Shown: piece after piece, positions 1-8,076 of the stretch | Layout: every line of letters starts with the position of its first letter | How positions within the stretch are numbered: position 1 is the first letter of the stretch | From: an uncultured Muribaculum sp. | GTDB taxonomy: Bacteria; Bacteroidota; Bacteroidia; Bacteroidales; Muribaculaceae | Length of the DNA stretch: 64,000 nt | Direction: 5' to 3' | Assembly (NCBI GenBank): GCA_910578835.1 | Contig: CAJTSK010000004.1 | Span: 75,835 to 139,834 of the forward strand | Program-made: the position numbers and the translations under genes | The notes under the pieces: generated by a model | Database searches by the model: none | Told to the model about the DNA's origin: nothing | Seen by the model: only the letters and a program-made list of their open reading frames with translations

Positions 1-892
1 TACCCTTATAGTCACTCTCGTCGTTAAGGTCGGCGATACCGTCAATCTTCTTCTCATTGACAAGGTCGGCGATATACTTGATAAGCTCAGCCTTGTTGAC
101 ATTATAAGGTATCTCGGTCACGATTATATCCTCGTGATTGGAGTGAGTCTCAATTTCAGCCTTCGCACGTATTACAATCCTTCCGCGTCCGGTCTCAAAA
201 GCGTCCTTCACGCCGTTGTAGCCGTAGATTGTACCTCCGGTGGGGAAATCGGGAGCCTTGATATACTGCATCAGCTCGCTTATGGTAAGCTCGGGATTGT
301 CAATCAAGGCAATGGTGGCGTTGATTGACTCGGTGAGGTTATGAGGAGGCATGTTGGTAGCCATACCGACGGCGATACCCGATGTTCCGTTGACAAGAAG
401 GTTGGGTATACGGGTAGGCAATACGGTAGGCTCCTGACGGGAGTTGTCATAGTTAGGCTGGAAATCAACCGTATCTGACTCGATGTCGCTGAGCATTTCC
501 TCACCGATTTTCTCAAGGCGCACCTCGGTATAACGCATAGCCGCAGGACCGTCACCATCGACCGAGCCGAAGTTACCGTGACCGTCGACAAGGGTATAAC
601 GCAACGCCCAAGGCTGCGCCATACGCACTACCGTACCATAAATAGATGAGTCACCGTGGGGGTGGTACTTACCCATTACCTCGCCGACACAGTTTGCCGA
701 CTTCTTGTGGGGGTTGGACGAGGTGTTGCCCATCTCGTTCATTCCGTACAGCACACGACGCTGTACCGGCTTTAGTCCATCCCTGACATCAGGTAAGGCA
801 CGTGACACGATCACCGACATGGAATAGTCGATGTAGGCCGACTTCATCTCGTTTTCAATATCAATCTTTAGGATTCTATCTTCTTCCAGCAT
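1..892 (-). CDS. gyrA: DNA gyrase subunit A, N-terminal part (runs off the window)
   Basis: Catalytic subunit of DNA gyrase, which introduces negative supercoils. Only the first 297 residues are in the window; the frame runs open off the left edge. The ATG at 890-892 gives a protein starting MLEEDRILKIDIENEMKSAY. The breakage-reunion domain is clear: YHPHGDSSIYG at residues 76-86 and the catalytic Tyr121 in AAMRYTE. Residue 86, which aligns with E. coli Asp87 in the quinolone-determining region, is Gly (codon at 635-637), while the Ser83 equivalent is kept. The gene is divergent from clpC across about 200 bp. Identity is certain; whether Gly86 matters for drug response is inference. Confidence 0.97.
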   Translation of the reverse strand, partial: MLEEDRILKIDIENEMKSAYIDYSMSVIVSRALPDVRDGLKPVQRRVLYGMNEMGNTSSNPHKKSANCVGEVMGKYHPHGDSSIYGTVVRMAQPWALRYTLVDGHGNFGSVDGDGPAAMRYTEVRLEKIGEEMLSDIESDTVDFQPNYDNSRQEPTVLPTRIPNLLVNGTSGIAVGMATNMPPHNLTESINATIALIDNPELTISELMQYIKAPDFPTGGTIYGYNGVKDAFETGRGRIVIRAKAEIETHSNHEDIIVTEIPYNVNKAELIKYIADLVNEKKIDGIADLNDESDYKG

Positions 893-952
893 ATAGCAGT
901 TTAAAGTAATAACGGTTTATATAGCGTGCCGTCACGCACGAAAATATTCACG

Positions 953-960
953 CAAAGATA
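953..960 (-). promoter_or_regulatory. Candidate -7 box for gyrA
   Basis: The minus strand reads TATCTTTG, matching the Bacteroidetes TAnnTTTG -7 element, about 60 nt upstream of the gyrA ATG. I see no clear -33 box at the usual spacing, only a T-rich stretch. Confidence 0.45.
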
Positions 961-1041
961 ACAAAAATTTACGAAAAAGTGAGTAATTTTAATCGCTGTA
1001 TTGTTTAAATAATGTTGAAGTACATTAAAAGTGCCATAGGC

Positions 1042-1073
1042 TTTGTTTTTTGGCATAATTATTGTTACTATTG
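1042..1073 (+). promoter_or_regulatory. Candidate promoter of clpC
   Basis: TTTG at 1042-1045, exactly 20 nt, then TACTATTG at 1066-1073, one mismatch from TAnnTTTG. Transcription would start near 1080, giving a leader of about 20 nt before the clpC ATG at 1101. Confidence 0.55.
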
Positions 1074-1100
1074 ACATCACAAAGATTTTAATGTAACTAT

Positions 1101-3620
1101 ATGGATACAAATTTTTCCAACGAACTAAAGACCGTGCTTGACCAGAGTCAGGTGGAGGCGACACGTCACAACGACAATGTGATACGTGCCGAGCATCTGC
1201 TCCTCGCCATCTTGTCAAAGCATGACAGTAACGCCTTTAGGGTTCTCCAGCAGTTGCTTGACGATGACACAATGTACCGATTACGCGATAATCTTGACAA
1301 TAGTCTCTATAAACAGCGCGAGACATCCGAAGGGATGGGAGTAAGCGACCTTGCCAACCGCATAATAAAACTCAGCGTGCTCGAAGCAAGGATGCTCAAG
1401 ACCAATGTCGTGGACTCCGAGCACCTGCTGCTTGCCCTGTTTCACAACAATGAGGTGCAGAATCTTGACATCATGGCGCAGTTTCGCGAGGTCGGCGTGA
1501 CCTACGAGACTCTTTACAAGCTGCTTGCCAATGTCACTGACACCCCGAAGATGGGCGCATCGTTCAGCGAAGACGAGGATGACGAAGAAGACGACATATT
1601 CGGCAGCAATCCCAAAGAGCAACCGGCATCACAACAGCGTCCCAATGCGCCAAAACGCGGTAATGACACCCCGGTGCTTGACAAATTTGGCAATGACATG
1701 ACACGCGCCGCCGAGGAAGGTCGTCTTGACCCTGTCATAGGGCGCGACGTGGAGATTGAGCGCCTTGCCCAGATTTTGAGCCGTCGCAAGAAAAACAACC
1801 CTGTGCTCATAGGAGAGCCGGGAGTCGGAAAATCGGCTATCGTCGAGGGACTCGCCCTGCGTATCGTGCAGCGGAAAGTGTCGCGCATACTTTTCGGAAA
1901 GCGCGTCATCTCGCTTGACATGGCCTCAATAGTAGCCGGGACGAAGTATCGCGGACAATTTGAGGAACGCATAAAGGCGATACTCAACGAACTGGCCAAA
2001 AACAAGGATGTAATATTATTTATCGACGAGCTCCACACTATCGTGGGCGCAGGCAACGCTGCCGGCTCAATGGACGCGGCAAACCTCCTTAAACCGGCAC
2101 TTGCCCGCGGCGAGATACAGTGTATAGGCGCCACTACCATCGATGAATACCGCAAGAATATCGAGAAAGACGCCGCGCTCGAACGTCGCTTCCAGAAAGT
2201 CATGGTAGAGCCTACCTCTCCGGAAGAGACTCTCACCATACTCAACAACATCAAGGACAAGTATGAAGACCATCATAATGTCAACTATACCCCTGAGGCC
2301 CTTGAAGCGTGTGTAAAACTCACCGACAGGTATGTAAGCGACCGTAATTTCCCCGACAAGGCTATCGATGCTCTTGACGAGGCGGGTTCGCGCGTGCATG
2401 TCACCAATATCGTGGTGCCCAAGGAGATTGAAAATATCGAGCAGCAGATTGCCGAGGCTAACGCCAACAAGCTTAAAGCCGCACAGGCTCAAAACTTTGA
2501 AAGCGCCGCCTCATTCCGCGACAAGGAGCACCGCCTGAAGCTTGAGCTTGACGAGGCAAAACGCAAATGGGAGGCCTCGCTCAACGAACACCGTGAGACT
2601 GTCGACGAAGAAAAAGTAGCTGAAGTCGTGGCGATGATGACAGGAGTGCCTGTACAGCGCATAGCCCAGGCTGAAGGAATGCGTCTGCGCGAGATGGCAC
2701 CGAAACTGAAAAACGCCATCATAGGTCAAGACACGGCAATCGATAAAATCGTGAAGGCAATCCAGCGCAACCGCGTCGGGCTGAAGGACCCCAAGAAGCC
2801 GATAGGCACCTTCATGTTCCTTGGTCCTACCGGTGTCGGAAAGACCCACCTTGCCAAGATGCTTGCCGAATACCTCTTTGACTCGACCGATACACTCATA
2901 CGCGTGGACATGAGCGAATACATGGAAAAATTCACCGTGTCGCGCCTTGTAGGAGCGCCTCCGGGATATGTCGGCTACGAGGAGGGCGGACAGCTTACCG
3001 AAAAGGTGCGCACCCACCCCTACTCCGTCGTGTTGCTTGACGAAATCGAGAAGGCTCACCCCGATGTGTTCAACCTGCTCTTGCAAGTGCTCGATGAAGG
3101 TCGACTGACCGACAGCCTCGGCAGAAAAATCGACTTCAAGAATACAATCATAATCATGACATCCAACATCGGTAGCCGCCAGCTGAAAGACTTCGGCTCA
3201 GGCGTGGGATTCACGACAAAACCCGCCGACAAGGAGTATAGTCACAGCGTGATTCAGAAAGCGCTCAACAAGGCATTCTCCCCTGAATTCCTCAACCGCG
3301 TGGATGATATCGTGATGTTTGACTCTCTCGATAAAGAGGCGATATTCAAGATTATCGACATCGAGCTTGCAGGATTCTACAAGCGCGTCCAAGGTCTTGG
3401 CTACAAGATTACCATAACCGATGAGGCCAAAAACTTCATCGCAGAGCGAGGCTACGACTCGCAGTTTGGCGCCCGTCCGCTTAAACGAGCCATTCAGAAA
3501 TATCTTGAGGATGAACTCGCCGAGATGATCATCAACGCCTCCATCCAGCCCGGCAATCTCATCTATGTCGATTACGACAAGGAGCAAGACAAGATTGTCA
3601 CCGAGATACGCACCGAATAA
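1101..3620 (+). CDS. clpC: Clp protease ATP-binding subunit ClpC
   Basis: AAA+ unfoldase that feeds substrates to ClpP. The 839 residues are normal for ClpC. They show an N-terminal Clp repeat domain (about 1-150), an acidic linker, a first ATPase module with GEPGVGKS and ILFIDELH, a UVR-like coiled-coil middle region (about 450-520), and a second ATPase module with GPTGVGKT and VVLLDEIEKAH. A VGF tripeptide after the second module (SGVGFTTKP) sits where ClpC proteins carry the loop that docks into ClpP, so a proteolytic rather than disaggregase (ClpB) role is likely. No clpP or mcsA/ctsR neighbours are present. The gene stands alone with its own promoter and a strong terminator. Confidence 0.96.
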   Translation: MDTNFSNELKTVLDQSQVEATRHNDNVIRAEHLLLAILSKHDSNAFRVLQQLLDDDTMYRLRDNLDNSLYKQRETSEGMGVSDLANRIIKLSVLEARMLKTNVVDSEHLLLALFHNNEVQNLDIMAQFREVGVTYETLYKLLANVTDTPKMGASFSEDEDDEEDDIFGSNPKEQPASQQRPNAPKRGNDTPVLDKFGNDMTRAAEEGRLDPVIGRDVEIERLAQILSRRKKNNPVLIGEPGVGKSAIVEGLALRIVQRKVSRILFGKRVISLDMASIVAGTKYRGQFEERIKAILNELAKNKDVILFIDELHTIVGAGNAAGSMDAANLLKPALARGEIQCIGATTIDEYRKNIEKDAALERRFQKVMVEPTSPEETLTILNNIKDKYEDHHNVNYTPEALEACVKLTDRYVSDRNFPDKAIDALDEAGSRVHVTNIVVPKEIENIEQQIAEANANKLKAAQAQNFESAASFRDKEHRLKLELDEAKRKWEASLNEHRETVDEEKVAEVVAMMTGVPVQRIAQAEGMRLREMAPKLKNAIIGQDTAIDKIVKAIQRNRVGLKDPKKPIGTFMFLGPTGVGKTHLAKMLAEYLFDSTDTLIRVDMSEYMEKFTVSRLVGAPPGYVGYEEGGQLTEKVRTHPYSVVLLDEIEKAHPDVFNLLLQVLDEGRLTDSLGRKIDFKNTIIIMTSNIGSRQLKDFGSGVGFTTKPADKEYSHSVIQKALNKAFSPEFLNRVDDIVMFDSLDKEAIFKIIDIELAGFYKRVQGLGYKITITDEAKNFIAERGYDSQFGARPLKRAIQKYLEDELAEMIINASIQPGNLIYVDYDKEQDKIVTEIRTE

Positions 3621-3641
3621 TCTCCACCGATTATCTCCATA

Positions 3642-3683
3642 AAAAAAGATGTCGCGCCGTGTAAACAGCGCGACATTTTTTTT
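3642..3683. terminator. Bidirectional terminator between clpC and the TPR kinase
   Basis: Perfect 9-bp stem ATGTCGCGC / GCGCGACAT (3649-3657 and 3668-3676), with a T-run on the plus side and an A-run (T-run on the minus strand) on the other. It serves both convergent genes. Confidence 0.9.
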
Positions 3684-3725
3684 CTATAGTAGAAATATGA
3701 CTTTCCTTGAATCCTGACTAACGGT

Positions 3726-5228
3726 TTACTTGTCGTGTACTTCCAGAATGAAGCGCGCGCCATGAGTGTAATCGCCGTCAAGGGTAAGCGAACCGTTCAT
3801 CTTTGACGCCTTCAGAGAGCATATCGGCAGTCCGAGCGCATCGCCTTGTGTAAGGTCGCGCACCTCGGCAAACGGTTTAAACAGCTTGTCGCGGTATTCC
3901 TCGCTTATGCCACAACCGGTGTCGGTGACGATAAACTGCAATGTGTGGGCGCCACGCTTTTTAAACTCAAGAGTGATTTTTCCGTCAGCGGGAGTGTTGA
4001 GTGATGCATTGACGAGCAGATGCACAAGCACCGCCTCCACCTCTTCAGGATTAAACTTGGCACTCATCTTAGGAGCGTTGACCGAAAGAGTCGCCCCCGG
4101 CTTCATCAAGCCTTTTGCATCGTCAGCGACTTTCTCGCAGAATGCCAGCACATTATTGTCTTGCATCTCGTAATGCTCCGACAATGAACTTTCAAGGTCA
4201 GACAGTTCCTGTATATGAGAAGAGAAATTGCGCAATGCCTGCACCGCCGGAAGTCGCTGGTCGAGAGTGGCGAGTGTCGGCTCCATCTGTGCCGAGATAT
4301 TGCGTATAAACTCTGTCTTCAATGTGTTGTGCTCATTGGCAATCATTATGTTTTTCTTAAGCTTGCGGTTGAGGGCGATATATCGCATCAAAATGATAAA
4401 GCCTACCACAAGGGCGGCGGCAAGCACGCAAAGCAATATTCCGAGCGTCACGATAATGCCTGTCTTGACGGCAAGCGAATGATCTTTCTCCTCGATTGTC
4501 TTCAGGCTGTCGTCATATTTGGCTTTCATCGCCTGAAGCTCGTCTTTTGCAGTGATGGCACGTATGGAGTCGGTCCAGCTGTTGTAACGCTCATATGTGC
4601 GAGCCACAAGACGCGCGTTATTGGTACGTGTGGCGGTAGCTATCAGCTGTCGGTAACACTCATCGGCTTTTTCATAATCTTTCTCTTTCTGATAAGTCTC
4701 GATAAGCTTGTTTATCGCCGCATCGCCAAGCGCGTTCTGACCGAAAGTATAGTAATAGTTTGCCTGCGAATAAAGAAGGTCGCCGGCAAGCTTTCCTCCA
4801 GCACTTTTCGCATACTCCTCCATACGGTTAAGGCAATCTTTTGCCCTTACCGGATTTTTCAGTTTGACATACATGTTCATGCGCTCATTGGCGGCCTTGT
4901 AATGCAATTCAGGCATCGTCTTTCCTGTCTCCGCCTCGCCCTGAGCCACAATCATGTCAACCTTGTTGAGTATGTCAAACGCTTCCTTGTAATAATTTTC
5001 GCGATGATACAACTTTGCCACGTTCACGCCAGCCTCAGCCGCCTGTGGATAATTTTTTGCAGAGGCAAACGCATTATAAGACTGCAGGTAATTATAACGA
5101 GCCTTGACATATTCTTTTGCATCAAGCGCACTTTTTGCCTGCTTCATAAGCTCGTCACCTCTTGACTGGGCGAATGAACCGGCCGCACATATAAACAACA
5201 GAAGAAGTAATGTAGTTAGTTTTTTCAT
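3726..5228 (-). CDS. TPR-containing membrane sensor kinase lacking the phospho-acceptor His
   Basis: A 500-residue membrane protein built like a Bacteroidetes sensor kinase: signal peptide (1-20, ending FAQS), periplasmic TPR-like helices (about 24-230), a coiled coil, one membrane helix (about 253-283) and a cytoplasmic HATPase domain. The ATPase boxes are present (N-box LLVNAS at 404-409, DTGCGI at 436-441, GDALGLP at 462-468). The dimerisation/H-box reads FIRNISAQMEPTL (307-319), where kinases have NxSHExRTPL: the His is Ala313. No response regulator is adjacent. I infer a pseudo-kinase or a protein that phosphorylates or controls a partner without autophosphorylation at that site. The ligand is unknown. 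Confidence 0.85.
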   Translation of the reverse strand: MKKLTTLLLLLFICAAGSFAQSRGDELMKQAKSALDAKEYVKARYNYLQSYNAFASAKNYPQAAEAGVNVAKLYHRENYYKEAFDILNKVDMIVAQGEAETGKTMPELHYKAANERMNMYVKLKNPVRAKDCLNRMEEYAKSAGGKLAGDLLYSQANYYYTFGQNALGDAAINKLIETYQKEKDYEKADECYRQLIATATRTNNARLVARTYERYNSWTDSIRAITAKDELQAMKAKYDDSLKTIEEKDHSLAVKTGIIVTLGILLCVLAAALVVGFIILMRYIALNRKLKKNIMIANEHNTLKTEFIRNISAQMEPTLATLDQRLPAVQALRNFSSHIQELSDLESSLSEHYEMQDNNVLAFCEKVADDAKGLMKPGATLSVNAPKMSAKFNPEEVEAVLVHLLVNASLNTPADGKITLEFKKRGAHTLQFIVTDTGCGISEEYRDKLFKPFAEVRDLTQGDALGLPICSLKASKMNGSLTLDGDYTHGARFILEVHDK

Positions 5229-5249
5229 TTTTTAAAAGGATTGTGTCAA

Positions 5250-5281
5250 CAAAGATAATACATTTTTCAAACTACATGAAA
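5250..5281 (-). promoter_or_regulatory. Promoter of the TPR kinase gene
   Basis: On the minus strand TTTC (5278-5281), 20 nt, then TATCTTTG (5250-5257), a good TAnnTTTG match 22 nt from the start codon. Confidence 0.55.
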
Positions 5282-5421
5282 CCACATGACAGAATTTTGT
5301 CAGTCAAGTAAATTTGTCATTGATTTTAACATTAATTACGTAAAAATGGCATATTATCATCATGGCATTTGATTTGCTATATGTTATTACCGAAAGATTA
5401 CAACTAATTTTACATACAGTT

Positions 5422-7470
5422 ATGAGTACACAAAAAGGAACAATCGGGGTAACTACCGAAAACATATTCCCCGTTATCAAGAAATTCCTCTACAGCGATC
5501 ACGAAATATTTCTTCGTGAGCTGGTGAGCAACGCCATTGATGCCACCAACAAGCTGAAGACACTCTCTTCTTTTGGCGAATACAAGGGCGAGCTTGGCGA
5601 AATGAATGTCAAAGTGACCGTCGACAAGGAGGCAGGCACTCTTACTGTCAGCGACCACGGTATAGGAATGACCGCTGAAGACATCGACAAATACATAAAT
5701 CAGATTGCATTCTCAGGAGCGGAAGAGTTCCTTGCCAAATATAAGGACAAGGCTGAAAACATAATCGGACACTTCGGTCTTGGCTTCTATTCTGCGTTCA
5801 TGGTAGCAAAGAAAGTGGAGATACGCACCCTCTCCTACAAGGAGGGAGCCGAGGCTGTATGCTGGTCGTGTGACGGCTCTCCCGAATATGAGATGAACCC
5901 CGTCGAGAAGACCGAACGCGGTACTGACATCGTGCTGTATATCGACGATGAAAACAAGGAGTTTCTTGAGCAGGCACGTATCGACACCCTCTTGAAAAAG
6001 TATTGCCGCTTCCTCCCCGTGCCGGTGATTTCAGGCAAGGAGCAGGAGTGGAAAGATGGAAAATATGTAGACACCGACAAAGACAAGGTAATCAACAATA
6101 CCGAGCCGGCATGGACTAAAAAGCCCGCCGACCTCACCGATGAGGATTACCGCAATTTCTATCATGAGCTGTATCCGGGACAGGAAGACCCGCTATTCTG
6201 GATTCACCTCAATGTAGATTTTCCATTCACCCTTACCGGCATACTGTATTTCCCGAAAATCAAAAACAATATCGATGTCACCCGCAACCGCATCCAGCTC
6301 TACTGCAACCAGGTGTTTGTGACCGACTCCGTAGAAGGCGTAGTACCTGAGTTCATGATGCTCATGCAAGGCGTGATTGACTCTCCCGATATTCCGCTTA
6401 ACGTATCTCGCTCTTATCTCCAGAGCGACACGGCAGTAAAGAAAATCTCCACCTACATCACCCGCAAGGTTGCCGACCGTCTTGAAGAGATATTCAAGAA
6501 CAGCCGCGACGACTACGAGAAGAAGTGGGATGACATAAAACTATTCATCGAGTATGGCATGCTTACCGACCAGAAGTTTGCTGAACGCGCCATGAAATTT
6601 GTCCTCGTCAAAGACACTACCGGAAAGTATTACACTCTTGATGAATACAAAGCTCTGATTGAAGCCGCCCAGACCGACAAAGACGGCAACATCATCTATC
6701 TGTACACCACCGACCCTGTGGCTCAATACAATTATATCAACGCGGCAGTCGACAAAGGCTACAGCGTGCTCGTGATGGACGGTCAGCTCGACAGCCACTT
6801 CATCGGACTCCTTGAGCAGAAACTTGAAAAGTCTCACTTTGTACGTGTCGACTCCGATGTTATCGACAATCTTATACGCAAGGAGGAGAAGAAGGTCGCC
6901 GACCTTACCCCGGAACAGCGCAACATACTTACCACTGTATTCAAGTCACAGATTCCTGCTGTTGAAAAAGCTGAGTTCCTCGTATCGTTTGAAGCACTTG
7001 CTGCCGATGCCGCTCCGCTCGTAATCACCCAGAATGAATACATGCGACGCATGAAGGACATGGCGGCTATGCAACCCGGCATGTCATTCTACGGTGAGAT
7101 GCCCGACAGCTACAACCTCATTGTCAACACCGAGCACACCCTTATCAAGGAGATTCGCGACAATGCGCAGGCTGCCGTAGGCGAGACTATCGCCCCGATG
7201 AGCGCAGAGATAGAAAAGAAAAATGCTGAAATCACCGCTATCCGCGACGCGGCAAAAGATGGCAAGATGAGCGATGATGACGCAAAGAAGACCTCCGGTC
7301 TTGAAGCCGAGGTCAACAAGCTCCGTGCCGAGGAGACAAAGACCATAAGCGACTACGCAGCCGGTCAGGAAAAAGTAAAACAGCTTATCGACCTCGCCCT
7401 GCTTGGCAACGGACTGCTTAAAGGTCAGGACTTAAGCAGCTTTATCAAGCGTTCAATCAACATGTTATAA
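5422..7470 (+). CDS. htpG: Chaperone HtpG (Hsp90)
   Basis: Bacterial Hsp90, an ATP-dependent cytosolic chaperone. With the ATG at 5422 (MSTQKGTIGVTTENIFP) it is 682 residues, the normal family length; an upstream in-frame ATG at 5362 would add 20 residues that do not look like Hsp90, so I chose 5422. The GHKL ATP site is intact: ELVSNAIDATNK, DHGIGMT and GHFGLGFYSAFMVA within the first 140 residues. Middle-domain and C-terminal dimerisation regions follow. It is monocistronic and ends in a strong terminator. Confidence 0.96.
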   Translation: MSTQKGTIGVTTENIFPVIKKFLYSDHEIFLRELVSNAIDATNKLKTLSSFGEYKGELGEMNVKVTVDKEAGTLTVSDHGIGMTAEDIDKYINQIAFSGAEEFLAKYKDKAENIIGHFGLGFYSAFMVAKKVEIRTLSYKEGAEAVCWSCDGSPEYEMNPVEKTERGTDIVLYIDDENKEFLEQARIDTLLKKYCRFLPVPVISGKEQEWKDGKYVDTDKDKVINNTEPAWTKKPADLTDEDYRNFYHELYPGQEDPLFWIHLNVDFPFTLTGILYFPKIKNNIDVTRNRIQLYCNQVFVTDSVEGVVPEFMMLMQGVIDSPDIPLNVSRSYLQSDTAVKKISTYITRKVADRLEEIFKNSRDDYEKKWDDIKLFIEYGMLTDQKFAERAMKFVLVKDTTGKYYTLDEYKALIEAAQTDKDGNIIYLYTTDPVAQYNYINAAVDKGYSVLVMDGQLDSHFIGLLEQKLEKSHFVRVDSDVIDNLIRKEEKKVADLTPEQRNILTTVFKSQIPAVEKAEFLVSFEALAADAAPLVITQNEYMRRMKDMAAMQPGMSFYGEMPDSYNLIVNTEHTLIKEIRDNAQAAVGETIAPMSAEIEKKNAEITAIRDAAKDGKMSDDDAKKTSGLEAEVNKLRAEETKTISDYAAGQEKVKQLIDLALLGNGLLKGQDLSSFIKRSINML

Positions 7471-7493
7471 TACCCTATAGGGCTTCTGCACGT

Positions 7494-7540
7494 GAGGATG
7501 CACCCGGCATTACATACGGGTGCATCCTCATTTTGTTTTT
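7494..7540 (+). terminator. Terminator of htpG
   Basis: Perfect 13-bp stem (7494-7506 with 7517-7529, arm GAGGATGCACCCG), 10-nt loop, then ATTTTGTTTTT. Confidence 0.92.
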
Positions 7541-7587
7541 ATGTTCTATAACATGTCTCCTTTGTTTTTAATTTGCCGAATATTATG

Positions 7588-7695
7588 CATCTTTGCACAC
7601 TGATAGTTAGTCAACAACCCGGCGTTAGGTTTCCGCTGTATTTTCATCTGCTGCAACATGCTATCTCCGCAGAGGGGCTGAACTGCCGTGATTAA
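7588..7695 (+). ncRNA. Possible small structured RNA (unassigned)
   Basis: A -7-like box CATCTTTG (7588-7595; first base off consensus) is followed by about 90 nt that can fold: CGGCGTTAG (from 7620) pairs with CTGAACTGCCG (7678-7688) allowing two bulges, and TCTGC/GCAGA encloses an inner loop. No reading frame or terminator is seen, and the 348-bp element begins directly after. I compared it by memory with SRP, 6S, tmRNA and RNase P and recognised none. It could equally be a degraded leader or plain spacer. Confidence 0.25.
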
Positions 7696-8043
7696 GAGCT
7701 TGTTTAATAATAAATGTTGCTGTCAGGGTCGTATAGCTTGAGCCGATTTTCAACATGTGACGAAGGAGTGTACTTTATGTACACGACTGAGGAACAGGCT
7801 GAAAAGCGACCAAGATATACGAGACTAAAGGTAACTTTATAATCACTCAACCTCTTGATGACCTTTGAAACAAATGTAAAAATATGTCAACGATATGAAA
7901 CAAATTACCTCCCGTCGGTCATTCGCCGGCATCTTTCCGCCTGCTCTTCGGTCGTTATGGAATCCCATAACTCCCTCATCACAAACAAAAATCTGCTCGA
8001 CGAATGACCGCCCTGACAGTAAAATTTATTATTAAACAAGCTC
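7696..8043. mobile_element. 348-bp non-autonomous element with terminal inverted repeats, copy 1
   Basis: Terminal inverted repeats of 33 bp (7696-7728 and 8011-8043) match at 31 of 33 positions and begin GAGCTTGTTTAATAATAAAT. TAA flanks both ends (7693-7695, 8044-8046) as an apparent 3-bp target duplication. There is no usable reading frame. Inside are three conserved arms: TCGTATA/TATACGA (7729-7735, 7816-7822) topped by GTGTAC-TTTAT-GTACAC (7768-7784); AGGTAA/TTACCT (7829-7834, 7905-7910); and CGGTCATTCG/CGAATGACCG (7916-7925, 8001-8010) enclosing GTTATGG/CCATAAC (7954-7971). A second copy at 35123-35470 has the same length and about 93% identity. GAG ends with a TNA duplication resemble IS5-group elements (IS1031/IS427 type), so a MITE moved by such a transposase is the best guess. 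No transposase is in the window. Confidence 0.85.
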
Positions 8044-8076
8044 TAAACCGAAATTTACCATTTATAGCGAAATAAT

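Noticed and set aside
4215..5165. 316-codon plus-strand frame
   Set aside because: Antisense to the TPR kinase, whose signal peptide, TPRs and ATPase boxes are clear; the product has no domain.
7696..8043. Small coding gene in the 348-bp element
   Set aside because: No frame of useful length is shared by both copies.
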